Assembly: GCA_030378105.1 (NCBI GenBank)
Contig: JAUCGL010000021.1
Span: 1 to 43,425, forward strand
Direction: 5' to 3'
Source: Candidatus Halobeggiatoa sp. HSG11
GTDB lineage: Bacteria > Pseudomonadota > Gammaproteobacteria > Beggiatoales > Beggiatoaceae
Length of the DNA stretch: 43,425 bases
The notes under the pieces were generated by a model. It saw only the letters and a list, made by a program, of their open reading frames with translations. It was not told the origin of the DNA and did not search any database. The translations under genes were made by a program, and so were the position numbers. This document shows positions 8,041 through 17,262 of the stretch, piece by piece; the first letter of the stretch is position 1; the number at the start of each line of letters is the position of its first letter.

Positions 8041-9078
8041 TTAAAAAAAATGTTTATAACGTTGTATCTTTTTTAAACTTATTTCCTGCCAATTATTCTT
8101 ACTTTCTTCAAGTCTTGCTTTGCAAAATATCTGTAGTAAGATAGGCCATCTATATTGGCATTGATCTAAAATCCATTTGCTATCTTTAGAAGGCACATGT
8201 GCAAGTTTCAAAAATTTTTGTGCTTCTGTTTTTGTAAATGGTTGTAATTCAAGTTCGTTAGCAAAAATATTTACTAACGGTGAAGGTTTTCCTATTTTCT
8301 CAGACAATTCTTCTAATTCAAGCAAAGAAAGCCTTGAAGAAACACAATAGCCAAGTTGTCCAATATGTTCACCGAGAGAACGTAAGTATCCCCAAAACAG
8401 TTCGTCTAATTTTGGTAATTTTAACCCATACTCAATGTTGTCCATCAACAAAATTGTTGGTTTATTAAGACTGTCATTTAATGTTTCAGCCAACTCAGTT
8501 AAATCACCACTGGTATCGCAAGATGGATTTAAGTTTTTTAGCAAATAACGCATAAAACTTTCTGGATTGTGCATTTGGACATTTTTAAAATCTATAAATA
8601 TCCATTGATATTGGTCTGTTTGTTGCGTATTAGACAATGTATTAAATTGAGTTTGATGGATATAATTTAATAGCGAAGTTTTACCACTTTGTTTGGGGCC
8701 AATTATGGCTATATGTTCTAGTGGTAGAGATTTCCAAGTATTAAAAACCCTTGCTAATAAATCTTCATGCCCAAAAAATGGATGCAAATTAGCTGCTGAT
8801 ACTGTTTTGATATTAACATCAGATTTAAATGTTTGTAAAGTACTGGGATTTGGACAACCAGCCGCAATAAGAAATTCATTACGTTCTATTGGATTTAAAG
8901 CAAAAACCTTAGCAGATATCTCTACCTTACTGCATGTAGGTGATTTGATTGTCCCCTTTCGCCAGCGAAAAACTGTTTCTCGTTTAATATCCAGTTTTTC
9001 TGCTAAAGTACTATCGCTCATGTTTGCACGTTTCATATATTTGTGCATTAATTCCGTAAACTTTGTCAAAGTTGCCAA
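8041..9078 (-). CDS. XRE-type HTH protein with AAA/STAND ATPase domain
   Basis: 345 residues. Residues 8-60 form a Cro/CI-type helix-turn-helix (MSDSTLAEKLDIKRETVFRWRKG). After a linker, an AAA_35-like ATPase has Walker A GPKQSGKTS (127-135) and Walker B ILLMDNIE (209-216). Family knowledge suggests an ATP-dependent regulator or STAND sensor that contacts DNA; the target is not known. There is no C-terminal sensor repeat array, so it may respond through its ATPase domain or a partner. It is a single minus-strand gene, convergent with ppgK across a hairpin repeat. This is the third AAA_35-type protein in the first 9 kb. Confidence 0.8.
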   Translation of the reverse strand: MATLTKFTELMHKYMKRANMSDSTLAEKLDIKRETVFRWRKGTIKSPTCSKVEISAKVFALNPIERNEFLIAAGCPNPSTLQTFKSDVNIKTVSAANLHPFFGHEDLLARVFNTWKSLPLEHIAIIGPKQSGKTSLLNYIHQTQFNTLSNTQQTDQYQWIFIDFKNVQMHNPESFMRYLLKNLNPSCDTSGDLTELAETLNDSLNKPTILLMDNIEYGLKLPKLDELFWGYLRSLGEHIGQLGYCVSSRLSLLELEELSEKIGKPSPLVNIFANELELQPFTKTEAQKFLKLAHVPSKDSKWILDQCQYRWPILLQIFCKARLEESKNNWQEISLKKIQRYKHFF

Positions 9079-9523
9079 TTTAATTAATCCTTAATTGTTA
9101 GTTTAAAGATATCAGATATTGATTATTAAAAAAAAATAATTTCTTAAATATCAATTAGATAAAATCATATAAAATGTTTGTAAAGTGAGTTTATAATGTT
9201 GGTGTTAAATAAAGATATGCTTTACTACTAATTAAGCCCACCACACATATTTTTAATTAGGAATGTGCATGAAATAATATACGCTTTTTAAGAATTTCGG
9301 AGTACAAGGTTCCCTTGTTTCAAACTTGCAAGAAGACCTTGCAACTCCTACAAGTTTATGAAGTTATTTCATGACCGTTCCTTAGTAGTGTTTAATATCC
9401 CAAAGGTAATTTCTCATACCTTGTAGGTAAAAGCAAAATTTAAATATTATTTCAAGGTATTATCATTTATTATAAACTTGATTCATTCGTTAAAGAGAAG
9501 CTACAGAAATTGAAGTTTATAGC
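9079..9523. other. Intergenic region with one MITE-like repeat
   Basis: AT-rich, no gene seen. Its one defined element is the 128-bp repeat at 9257-9384. The promoter of the XRE-AAA gene (minus) would be in the first 150 bp. The 3' end of the bactofilin operon borders the right side. Confidence 0.6.
9257..9384 (+). mobile_element. 128-bp MITE-like element (GGAATG family), copy 1
   Basis: Imperfect terminal inverted repeats of about 22 bp (TTAGGAATG...CATGAAATAA at the left, with its counterpart ending ...CCTTA at the right) flank a core with GGAGTACAAGGTTCCCTTG and GCAAGAAGACCTTGC hairpins. It is homologous along its length to 11706-11835; half a copy is at 42076-42133. Confidence 0.8.
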
Positions 9524-9928
9524 CTAATCCTTATTATGTTCTAAAGGTAAAACTGGTTGTTGATCCATATCTACACTATGGATTAAACTACCATTAACTT
9601 CAGCACCCATTGCCATTTCAATCAAATTATAATAGACATTACCAATAATACGAGCATTTAATGCCAATTCGGTATGCTCTTCTGCATATACATTACCATG
9701 CACAGTACCATTGATAATCACGTTTGGAACTCGTATATCTCCTTTAATTGTTCCTTGTTCACTCAATGTTAATACTGAACTTTCTTGCTCTTTATTGGCT
9801 GTTATGTTGCCTTCAATTATTCCATCAACGTGCAAACCACCACTAAAAGAAATTTCACCTTTAATTTTAGTGTATTGTCCTATTAAAGAATCAATTCTAG
9901 TAACTTTTCTTTTACGATTTCCCCACAT
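9524..9928 (-). CDS. Bactofilin (polymer-forming cytoskeletal protein)
   Basis: 134 residues. The whole middle is a beta-helix of short repeats with glycine turns (GLHVDGIIEGNITA, GTIKGDIRVPNVIING, ARIIGNVYYN), the bactofilin/CcmA signature (DUF583). Bactofilins polymerise without nucleotide into filaments under the membrane and act in cell shape, stalks or envelope assembly. It is 3 bp downstream of the DUF6776-like gene and in the argC operon, a neighbourhood familiar from gammaproteobacteria. The short charged N-terminus (MWGNRKRKVTRIDSLIG) may be the membrane-contact part. Confidence 0.9.
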   Translation of the reverse strand: MWGNRKRKVTRIDSLIGQYTKIKGEISFSGGLHVDGIIEGNITANKEQESSVLTLSEQGTIKGDIRVPNVIINGTVHGNVYAEEHTELALNARIIGNVYYNLIEMAMGAEVNGSLIHSVDMDQQPVLPLEHNKD

Positions 9929-9931
9929 GAT

Positions 9932-10660
9932 TTATTCCTTTGGCTGTAATTCTTCCCATTTAAAGTTAATTTTTTCGACGATTTTGTTATTTTCAGTTGC
10001 TAGACGAATAATAAGGTGTTCCGGCATAAAAGATTCTGGTAGGTTAATTTCACCAGTTAAACGTTGAAAATAGTTGATTTCATAATTAATAGCCGATATG
10101 GAATCTTTGGTTATAGCAGCCATATCTAGTTGTTTAACTTTACCATTTATCTTGCCAGTTAAACTTATTTGTATTGTACCAATAGTGACTTTAGAATTAT
10201 TTTGAGTTAGTACTAGCTTATAAATATAACTTTTCGCAGCTTTATATAATGCAAAACTACTTACCATTACTTCTGTCGAAACTTGTTTAGAAGTGACTAA
10301 ACTTTTATAAAAATTAAGCTCTTCAGTCAAATCAAGTCGTTGTTCCTGCAAATCATTTACAGATTTAGTTAAATTTTCAGCAGTAGAAACTACTGTTTCA
10401 AATTTTGATTGTAGCTCTTTAGTTTCTAAATTAGCTAGTGGAGCTGAGTTTTCTTGTAAATATCGCTCTATAAAATTTTGTTTATTTTGACGCAACGATT
10501 TAACACTGGTATTCCACAAGTATAAACCACCAACTATCACTGTTATTATAGTTATAAATAACACAGTCGGACATAACCAAGGACGATGTTGTTTAACTGC
10601 CATAACAGTTGGAACTGGCTTTCTTTTATGAGGAGCTGGATGATGATAAAAAATCTTCAT
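9932..10660 (-). CDS. DUF6776-like membrane-anchored coiled-coil protein
   Basis: 242 residues. A basic, histidine-rich N-terminus precedes one TM segment (about 30-49, PTVLFITIITVIVGGLYLW). A coiled coil follows (about 55-115), then a beta-rich domain (about 120-240) that would be periplasmic. The layout and position between argC and a bactofilin match the uncharacterised DUF6776 family of gammaproteobacteria. By association it may link the bactofilin filament to the envelope, but no function is established. Only 1 bp separates it from argC and 3 bp from the bactofilin gene. Confidence 0.75.
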   Translation of the reverse strand: MKIFYHHPAPHKRKPVPTVMAVKQHRPWLCPTVLFITIITVIVGGLYLWNTSVKSLRQNKQNFIERYLQENSAPLANLETKELQSKFETVVSTAENLTKSVNDLQEQRLDLTEELNFYKSLVTSKQVSTEVMVSSFALYKAAKSYIYKLVLTQNNSKVTIGTIQISLTGKINGKVKQLDMAAITKDSISAINYEINYFQRLTGEINLPESFMPEHLIIRLATENNKIVEKINFKWEELQPKE

Positions 10661-10661
10661 A

Positions 10662-11693
10662 TTAAGGTGCTAGTGCCACATTAGTTAATCCAGTTGTTTC
10701 CGGCAAGCCACTTATAATATTCATATTTTGTATAGCTTGGCCAGCAGCCCCTTTTACTAAATTATCAATAACCGACAATATAACCAATTTATTATTAGAC
10801 TTATGTACGGCTAATTGACAGATATTCACGCCACGTACATTACGAGTTTCTGGATGCGAATTTAATGGTAACACATCCACAAATGGTTCATTTTGATAAC
10901 GTTGAATAAACAAATTTTGAATTTCATCTAACTCAATTGACTGTTTAGTTTTACTATACAATGTAGCTTCAATACCACGAATCATCGGCAATAAATGTGG
11001 TACAAAAGTTAAATCCACTTCTGTTCCAGCACTGGCATTTAAACTTTGGCAAATTTCTGGCCAATGTCTATGACCAGCAACATTGTAAGCTTTAAAACTT
11101 TCCCCAGTTTCACTCATTAAAGTGGGAATATTAGCCTTACGTCCAGCTCCACTTACTCCAGATTTGGCATCTGCTATTAAGTTATCTAAATCAATTATAC
11201 CAGCTTCGATTAATGGTAAAAAACCTAATAATACTGCGGTTGGATAACAACCCGGATTAGCAATTAAACGAGCTTTGGCAATTTTGGAGCGATTTAATTC
11301 AGGTAAACCATACACAGCTTCTTCAATAAGTTCTGGGCAGTTATGAGTCATACCATACCATTTTTCCCATGTTGCTACATCTTTAATTCTAAAATCGGCT
11401 GCTAAGTCAATTACTTTAACTCCGGCTTTTAATAAGGCCGGGGTATCTTGCATCGCAATACCATTGGGAGTAGCAAAAAATACTACATTACTGGCAATTA
11501 AATTTTCCTGAGTTGGTTCAGTAAATTTTAAGTCTAAATGCCCTCGTAAACTTGGAAATAAATCAGTCACATTTTTACCGGCTTCAGTACGAGATGTGAT
11601 GGTTTGTATCTGTACTTGTGGATGTTTAATTAATAAACGTAATAATTCAACTCCGGTATAACCAGTTCCGCCAACAATTGCTACTTTCATCAT
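10662..11693 (-). CDS. argC: N-acetyl-gamma-glutamyl-phosphate reductase
   Basis: 343 residues, the usual length. The NAD(P)-binding motif [15 protein letters not shown] (7-21) and the active-site IANPGCYPT with catalytic C149 are intact; GHRHWPEI carries the conserved histidine. It catalyses the NADPH-dependent reduction in arginine biosynthesis. Two ATGs are in tandem (11693 and 11690); the start is uncertain by one codon. First gene of a tight operon with the DUF6776-like and bactofilin genes. A MITE-like repeat begins 13 bp upstream, at 11706, so promoter and repeat are in close contact. Confidence 0.95.
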   Translation of the reverse strand: MMKVAIVGGTGYTGVELLRLLIKHPQVQIQTITSRTEAGKNVTDLFPSLRGHLDLKFTEPTQENLIASNVVFFATPNGIAMQDTPALLKAGVKVIDLAADFRIKDVATWEKWYGMTHNCPELIEEAVYGLPELNRSKIAKARLIANPGCYPTAVLLGFLPLIEAGIIDLDNLIADAKSGVSGAGRKANIPTLMSETGESFKAYNVAGHRHWPEICQSLNASAGTEVDLTFVPHLLPMIRGIEATLYSKTKQSIELDEIQNLFIQRYQNEPFVDVLPLNSHPETRNVRGVNICQLAVHKSNNKLVILSVIDNLVKGAAGQAIQNMNIISGLPETTGLTNVALAP

Positions 11694-11705
11694 AATTTAA
11701 ATTAA

Positions 11706-11835
11706 TTAGGAATGTGCATAAAATAATATACGTTTTCTTATAAATTTTGGAGTACAAGGTTCCCTTGTTTCAACTTGCAAGAAGACCTTGCAACTCCTAA
11801 TTTAAGTCGACTAAGTTATTTTATACACGTTCCTT
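11706..11835 (+). mobile_element. 130-bp MITE-like element (GGAATG family), copy 2
   Basis: Same termini and core as 9257-9384. Both arms here carry ATAAAATAA where copy 1 carries ATGAAATAA in both arms, so the arms have changed together. Confidence 0.8.
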
Positions 11836-12062
11836 AAGTTATGGATTTAAGCTAATTACTTAGTTGAAACATTTTAACATACAAATGCCTAGAATTTATT
11901 ATTGGTTAATTCTCATTCCCATGTTATGTATTCAATGTCATTTATGTTGAGAAAAATTTATTGGAGTCCAAAGCGAAGCTTTGATATTATTGATTTATAA
12001 ATTAAATCTTAACAAAGTTAATGCTTTGAACTCCGAAAATCTTATTCTCTTAATTTATTTGT

Positions 12063-12150
12063 TAGTCCTGAATAAAGTAGTGATAACCCCAAAAAATCTA
12101 TTAGGTATCAAATACCTAGCAGGATTAACGCTATATATTGTAGGACTACC
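12063..12150 (+). repeat. AGTCC/GGACT repeat, copy 1
   Basis: Begins TAGTCCTGAATAAAGTAGTG and ends CTATATATTGTAGGACTA, giving short terminal inverted repeats. Related copies are at 13818-13890 and, diverged and in opposite orientation, at about 22722-22796. Confidence 0.65.
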
Positions 12151-12187
12151 ATTTATTTTTATTGGGAACTACTATTAAATATTGATA

Positions 12188-13351
12188 TTACAACCCAATT
12201 TTATGAGCTCTAGCTGTAAAAAATATACCACTTGGTTTATCGACTGGTAAAGTTGCAACTTCCGCAAAGGTTTCTGTGTTATAAACAATAACCTTATCTT
12301 CATCACGGACGGACAACCATACTTCTTCACCGCGTGGAGTAAATTCCATATGTAACACTCCCTTACCCGGTTTAAGAACTTTAATAATGTCCATCGTCAT
12401 AACATCAATTATTTGTACAGTATCATTATGCGGCATAGCAAAATTAACCCATACATGTCGCCCATCAGGTCGAGCCATAACAAAAACCGGCTGTCCATGT
12501 ACTGGAATGGCTTTAACTTGTTGCCAATTTTTCATAACTAATACTTCATGCTGGCCAATAGCAGGTACAAAAGTATATTCACCAGCCATAGCCCATCCTT
12601 CCAAATGTGGCATTTTATAAACTGGTAATTTTGGTCTGTTCTTACCATAATCGGGTAAAACACGCTTAACACCACCATAAATATCCCATAGGTCTAACAA
12701 AGCAAAACCATTATCACCAAATAAACCTGCAATATAATAACGTCCATCAGGAGAAATTAAAGCATCATAGGGTTGCCTACCAATATCTTGAAATTTAAGA
12801 ATTCTAGGTGCTTTCGGGGTATGCATATCGGCTAACCAAATTTCGCCAGCATCAAATAAACTAAAAGCAAAATGCTGATTAGGAACATCAACTAACCCAA
12901 TCACTTTTGAAAGCTGGTCATTTTCACCAAATTTAGCAGGAATATCGGCCACTTGCTCCAATGTTGCTGCATCAAATATTTTGACACCACCCGGCTTATA
13001 ATTGGATACTGCAATCAAACGACCATCTTGTGATATTGCTCCACCAATACTATTACCTGATTGAATAATTCGATGGGTAATTTTCTTACGTAAAATATCT
13101 AGCCTAGTTAATCCACCATCTCGACCAAATATATAAGCATATCGCTGATCACGAGAATAAACTATAGAAGCGTGGGACAAGTCTCCTAAACCTTTAACTC
13201 TACCTAAACTTTTATGTACAGTAGTATCAACAACTAACACGCTGCCTTTAGCCCGCTCAATTATTACACCTAAATCACCACTACCACGTAATTTAGCAGC
13301 TTGAGTTATTATTGGTAGTAGGAATATTAATAAATATAACCAAATTTTCAT
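12188..13351 (-). CDS. nirF: NirF, heme d1 biosynthesis protein
   Basis: 387 residues. A signal peptide (MKIWLYLLIFLLPIITQAA) is followed by a beta-propeller of the cytochrome cd1 C-terminal type, with the NirF signatures GDLGVIIERA, GLGDLSHASIV (H60, matching the functionally important histidine of this family) and GRDGGL. NirF acts in the periplasm in late steps of heme d1 synthesis for the cd1 nitrite reductase NirS; it is described as converting dihydro-heme d1. No other nir gene is in the window, although nirF normally sits in a nir cluster. NirN-like proteins share the propeller, but they carry a cytochrome c domain that is absent here. Confidence 0.85.
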   Translation of the reverse strand: MKIWLYLLIFLLPIITQAAKLRGSGDLGVIIERAKGSVLVVDTTVHKSLGRVKGLGDLSHASIVYSRDQRYAYIFGRDGGLTRLDILRKKITHRIIQSGNSIGGAISQDGRLIAVSNYKPGGVKIFDAATLEQVADIPAKFGENDQLSKVIGLVDVPNQHFAFSLFDAGEIWLADMHTPKAPRILKFQDIGRQPYDALISPDGRYYIAGLFGDNGFALLDLWDIYGGVKRVLPDYGKNRPKLPVYKMPHLEGWAMAGEYTFVPAIGQHEVLVMKNWQQVKAIPVHGQPVFVMARPDGRHVWVNFAMPHNDTVQIIDVMTMDIIKVLKPGKGVLHMEFTPRGEEVWLSVRDEDKVIVYNTETFAEVATLPVDKPSGIFFTARAHKIGL

Positions 13352-13690
13352 AAGTTTTTAAGTAATTATTTTATTTGTTAATGGATTATTTGTAGTTAAA
13401 TATATGTTAACTTAAGTATTATCAATGTGTATTAAAGTTTGTTAATAATTTTGACTATAATGGATTCTGTATGATAAATAGGATAGTATGTAGGTAAAAG
13501 TTACTGATAAAATATGGGATAATAAATAATGATATTTTTATTTCATGTCAAAAAATAACTTTAAATAGTATAACAGATAAACTAAATAAAGGGTATCAAT
13601 CGAAAAAGTTACGCCCGGCTACTCCAATTAAAAAGGCTAACAGCATTAAACTGGCAAATACAAATGCTATTTACTATAGTTATTAGGACT

Positions 13691-13795
13691 TATAGCAATT
13701 ATTAATTATGAATGGTTAATTATTAATTAAATTCTACAAAAATATCAATTATTTATTTTGTATTACTGTAATCTATTTAATCGGGAAATGCTATA
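13691..13795 (+). mobile_element. 105-bp MITE-like element, copy 2
   Basis: Same 105-bp sequence as the element at 5295-5399, in the opposite orientation, ending TATAGCA and TGCTATA. Confidence 0.85.
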
Positions 13796-13817
13796 CGCAT
13801 TAACAAAACAAACATTG

Positions 13818-13890
13818 GTAGTCCCAAACAAAGTAGTGATAGCTTCAAAAAAACCTACTAGGTTTAACACCACATATTGCAGGACTACCC
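13818..13890 (+). repeat. AGTCC/GGACT repeat, copy 2
   Basis: Starts GTAGTCCCAAACAAAGTAGTG and ends CATATTGCAGGACTAC. It is shorter and diverged relative to 12063-12150. Confidence 0.6.
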
Positions 13891-13991
13891 AAACATTTAA
13901 TCAATACCATCGCCAATGTCAGAATTTGTTATTATTGTACAAAACCATACGTAGCAACAAGGCACGCCTTGTCTCTACAGTGGAAACTATT

Positions 13992-14024
13992 TTTCGGGAA
14001 ATACACTTTGCTCCATTCCCGAAA
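13992..14024. repeat. 33-bp TTTCGGGAA palindromic repeat, single arm
   Basis: TTTCGGGAAA at one end and TTCCCGAAA at the other, with TCCATTCCC inside. It is the same unit that appears twice, as an inverted pair, in the element upstream of hsdR (41771-41917). Confidence 0.65.
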
Positions 14025-14066
14025 CATCTATCTATTTGGCGAAAGTATTTTTACTAAAAAAATTAC

Positions 14067-15038
14067 ATGAAAAAAATTATTTTACTCATATTCTATATTT
14101 TTCTGATACTTGCTCCAGTTCAAGCAGAGGAAAATTTGACAAAAAAACTTGCCTATATTGTCTCAGATACTCGTATTCCTTTTTGGGATATTATGAAACG
14201 AGGCATTCAAAATGAGGCTATGACTAATGGATATAATATATCTGTTTACAGTGCAAAAAATGATCGCAAAAATGAACTTATTTTTACTGCTAAAGTACTA
14301 AAAGAAAAGGTTGATGGAATAATTATCTCTCCCACCAGTTCATCTGCTTGTACCACCATTATTAAACTTGCTAATAAAGCTGGCATTCCAGTTGTTATTG
14401 CAGATATTGGTACAGATGGAGGTAAATACGTATCCTATATTTCTTCAAATAACTTGGATGGTGCTTATAAAATAGGACAAGTACTTGGTAAAAAAATGGA
14501 CTCTCTTGGTTGGAAAAATGGTTCAGTGGGAATTGTGGCCATTCCTCAAAAAAGACTTAATGGACAAGCAAGAACGGCTGGATTTATGAAAGCTATGGAT
14601 GAAGCTGGTATCAAAGGTGCTGGTATAAAACAGCAATCAACATGGACAGAAGAAGAAACTTACACGTTTTCCATGGAAATGATACAGAAAAATAGTGATT
14701 TGCGAGCAATCTGGTTACAAGGTTCTGATAGATACAATGGAGCTTTACGAGCAATTGCAGACAGCAACAAAACTGGCGATATATTATTATTAACTTTTGA
14801 TGCCGAGCCGGAATTTATTGAGATGATACAAAATGAAGTGATTCTTGGTTCTGCAATGCAACAGCCATACCTCATGGGGCAAGAAGCTGTCCGAGTTCTT
14901 GATGAACATTTAAAAGGTGAAAAAGTTCCCAATAGTATTGTGATTCCAATTATGGCAATCTCGAAGGAAAATATCTCTGAAAAACTGCCAATAATTAGAA
15001 AGAACGTTCTTGGTATGGAAGATAAAAAAGTGAAATAA
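14067..15038 (+). CDS. Periplasmic sugar-type binding protein of a sensor module
   Basis: 323 residues. A signal peptide (MKKIILLIFYIFLILAPVQA) precedes a periplasmic binding protein of the RbsB/LacI-like type 1 fold: KLAYIVSDTRIPFWDIMKRG at the N-terminus, DGIIISPTSS, IPVVIADIG, and the second lobe with LTFDAEPEFIEMI. No ABC permease or ATPase is nearby. Instead a membrane histidine kinase starts 1 bp after the stop, as in TorT-TorS or LuxP-LuxQ pairs, where the binding protein presents its ligand to the kinase. The ligand is probably a sugar or similar small molecule; this cannot be fixed from sequence. Confidence 0.85.
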   Translation: MKKIILLIFYIFLILAPVQAEENLTKKLAYIVSDTRIPFWDIMKRGIQNEAMTNGYNISVYSAKNDRKNELIFTAKVLKEKVDGIIISPTSSSACTTIIKLANKAGIPVVIADIGTDGGKYVSYISSNNLDGAYKIGQVLGKKMDSLGWKNGSVGIVAIPQKRLNGQARTAGFMKAMDEAGIKGAGIKQQSTWTEEETYTFSMEMIQKNSDLRAIWLQGSDRYNGALRAIADSNKTGDILLLTFDAEPEFIEMIQNEVILGSAMQQPYLMGQEAVRVLDEHLKGEKVPNSIVIPIMAISKENISEKLPIIRKNVLGMEDKKVK

Positions 15039-15039
15039 A

Positions 15040-17262
15040 ATGCTGAAAAAACACCTAAGTAATTTATCTCTCAATACTTTATTAATTATAATGGTCATAA
15101 CAACAGTTGTTGTGGCTATTACTATATACACAGTTTTTACCTATAATACCACTAAAGAGAAAAGGTTTACAGAAATAAAAAAGCATTCTCAACTACTTAT
15201 AGATGTTACCAACCAAGTCATAGGACAACTAATTGCCTCTTATAATGTAAATGAATATGAACAAATTCTTATTGGTGAGATGGGAAGCAATGATATTTTA
15301 GCAATTATTATTAATGATAACAATATGGGAAAAATTCTTGGGCAAGAAACTTTTGTTAATGGTAAAATACGCAATGATAAATGGGAAATTATTGATTTTG
15401 ATTATCAAAGTGAACTTCATAAAGAATTATTGAAGAAAAATTGCTATGTTGTAAAAAGTGATATTATCTACAATGGAAGTTTTCTTGGGACTGTAGAAAT
15501 ATATGGTGCTGATCGTTTTATGAATATTGAGCTAAATAAAATTATACAACTATCCATAATACATGGAATAATTCTGTCTTTTTTTCTCATTACAACTTTA
15601 CTTATCAGTATTCGCTTTATTGTGATTAATCCTCTCAACAAAATAATTCATGCTATTTCAAATGCAGATAAAGATGGAATTCCCCTTAATAATATACCTA
15701 TTTCAGGTTCTTCAGAAATGAGTTCTTTTTCTGTTACTATGAATAATATGATTGACATGATAAGACAATCAAGAGTTAAGCTACAGACACATCAAGAAAA
15801 TTTAGAAAAAGTCGTAACAATAAGAACTCAAGAACTGGTAAAAGAGAAACAAAATGCTGATAGAGCGAACCAAGCCAAAAGTATTTTTTTAACCAGCATG
15901 AGCCATGAATTGCGTACTCCTCTCAATGGAATCTTAGGATTTGCTCAAATATTACAGCGTGATTCTTCTATAACTACTAAGCAACAGCATGGTTTGAATA
16001 TTATTAAACAAAGTGGCAATCATCTGTTGTCTCTTATTAATGATGTGCTTGATTTAGCTAAAGTAGAAGCAGGTAAAATAGAACTATATGAGATAGATTT
16101 TAATTTACCTTTGTTGCTAAATAATGTCAGTGAACTTATCAAAGTTAAGACTAAGGACAAGGGGGTTGATTTTTATCTGAAAACTATGGCTGAATTACCT
16201 AAAGCTGTGTATGGTGATGAACGGCGATTGCGACAAATTTTATTGAATTTATTGGGAAATGCTATTAAATTTACCGATGAAGGCAGTGTTACTTTGGAAG
16301 TGAAAAGTGAAAAGTTAATAGTGGAAAATGAAAAATCACAATGTTTGCTTTATTTTTCAATTCAGGATACTGGAGTTGGTATTTCTCCCGAAAATCTTAA
16401 AAATATTTTTAAACCTTTTAAACAAGTTGGGGAACAAGAACGTCAAGCAAAAGGAACTGGTTTGGGATTAGCTATCAGTGAAAATCTGGTCAAATTGATG
16501 GACGGACAATTGAAAGTTAGCAGTCAAATAAACACAGGTACTCAATTTTGGTTTGAATTAACTTTGCCAATCGTAGATTATAATGTCGCTAAAATATCCA
16601 ACAAACAACCAATTATTGGAATCAAAGGTGAGTCACCTAAAGTATTAATTGTGGATGATAATTTAGAAAACAGACTTGTAGTATTTGACTTACTTGCTCA
16701 GTTGGGTTTTAATGTTGAATCAGCTAATGATGGATGTGAAGGATTAGAAAAAGCTATAAATTGGCAGCCGGATGTTATTATTACTGACTTAGTCATGCCG
16801 AAAATGGATGGCTTTGAATTAATTCGTCAATTGCGGCAATCCAAAGAGTTAAAAGAAAAAGTTATCATTGCTAGTTCAGCCAGTGCGTATGATGAGGATA
16901 AAAACCGAAGTTTGGCTATTGGCTGCAATGCTTTTTTGTCGAAACCTATACAGGTCAAAACGTTGCTTGAGCAATTACAGCAATATCTTAATTTAACTTG
17001 GATATATGAAAATACAAATAAAGAGATTGCTAATGAAAATCATGATGTTAAAATAATATTACCTCCACTTGCTGAACTAGACAAGTTATATAATTTGTCT
17101 CGAAGTGGCAATATTCATGAACTTGAAAAACAGGCAGCAATTCTATTAAAGTCTGATACCAAATTAAAACCTTTTATCACCGAAGTACAAGCCTTTCTTG
17201 AAAAATATCAACTTGGTAAATTGAAAAAATGGCTTGAAGAGAAAATGGCCAATGAAAAATAA
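15040..17262 (+). CDS. Hybrid sensor histidine kinase
   Basis: 740 residues. TM1 about 12-35, periplasmic domain about 36-167, TM2 about 168-197, a HAMP-like linker and coiled coil (198-280). The HisKA domain has SMSHELRTPLNG with H289. The HATPase domain has an N box (LLNLLGNAIKF, 401-411), DTGVGI and GTGLGLAI. The receiver domain at 532-650 has phosphoacceptor D583 (ITDLVMPKMDG). A helical tail of about 85 residues follows; it lacks an obvious Hpt histidine motif. It autophosphorylates in response to the binding protein encoded 1 bp upstream (inferred). The gene ends inside the start of the next kinase gene (11-bp overlap), so the three genes form an operon. Confidence 0.92.
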   Translation: MLKKHLSNLSLNTLLIIMVITTVVVAITIYTVFTYNTTKEKRFTEIKKHSQLLIDVTNQVIGQLIASYNVNEYEQILIGEMGSNDILAIIINDNNMGKILGQETFVNGKIRNDKWEIIDFDYQSELHKELLKKNCYVVKSDIIYNGSFLGTVEIYGADRFMNIELNKIIQLSIIHGIILSFFLITTLLISIRFIVINPLNKIIHAISNADKDGIPLNNIPISGSSEMSSFSVTMNNMIDMIRQSRVKLQTHQENLEKVVTIRTQELVKEKQNADRANQAKSIFLTSMSHELRTPLNGILGFAQILQRDSSITTKQQHGLNIIKQSGNHLLSLINDVLDLAKVEAGKIELYEIDFNLPLLLNNVSELIKVKTKDKGVDFYLKTMAELPKAVYGDERRLRQILLNLLGNAIKFTDEGSVTLEVKSEKLIVENEKSQCLLYFSIQDTGVGISPENLKNIFKPFKQVGEQERQAKGTGLGLAISENLVKLMDGQLKVSSQINTGTQFWFELTLPIVDYNVAKISNKQPIIGIKGESPKVLIVDDNLENRLVVFDLLAQLGFNVESANDGCEGLEKAINWQPDVIITDLVMPKMDGFELIRQLRQSKELKEKVIIASSASAYDEDKNRSLAIGCNAFLSKPIQVKTLLEQLQQYLNLTWIYENTNKEIANENHDVKIILPPLAELDKLYNLSRSGNIHELEKQAAILLKSDTKLKPFITEVQAFLEKYQLGKLKKWLEEKMANEK

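Larger units (their letters stand above)
11694..12187. other. Repeat-rich intergenic region upstream of argC
   Basis: Holds the second copy of the GGAATG MITE-like element (11706-11835) and one copy of the AGTCC/GGACT repeat (12063-12150). No convincing gene: the 65-codon plus-strand frame across 11981-12178 is largely made of that repeat. Confidence 0.65.
13352..14066. other. Long intergenic region between nirF and the sensor module
   Basis: From left to right: AT-rich DNA where the nirF promoter must lie; a minus-strand fragment near 13596-13670 reading like the hydrophobic C-terminus of a lost membrane protein (MLLAFLIGVAGRNFFD then stop); a 105-bp MITE-like element (13691-13795); an AGTCC repeat (13818-13890); a GTAG...CTAC hairpin with an AAGGC/GCCTT core (13951-13978); and a 33-bp TTTCGGGAA repeat (13992-14024). 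The 99-codon frame at 13758-14057 is made of these repeats. Confidence 0.65.

Noticed and set aside
7866-8144. 92-codon plus-strand frame after ppgK
   Set aside because: It runs across the intron-like hairpin, a dispersed repeat and the antisense of the XRE-AAA gene; no ribosome binding site or protein-like pattern.
11981-12178. 65-codon hydrophobic plus-strand frame
   Set aside because: Most of it is the AGTCC/GGACT repeat that recurs elsewhere without the frame being kept.
13758-14057. 99-codon plus-strand frame before the binding-protein gene
   Set aside because: It spans the end of a 105-bp element and three other repeats; not protein-like.
17234-17251. TTG start at 17234 for the second histidine kinase
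   Set aside because: MKNKILIVDD from 17252 is a standard receiver-domain start with ATG.
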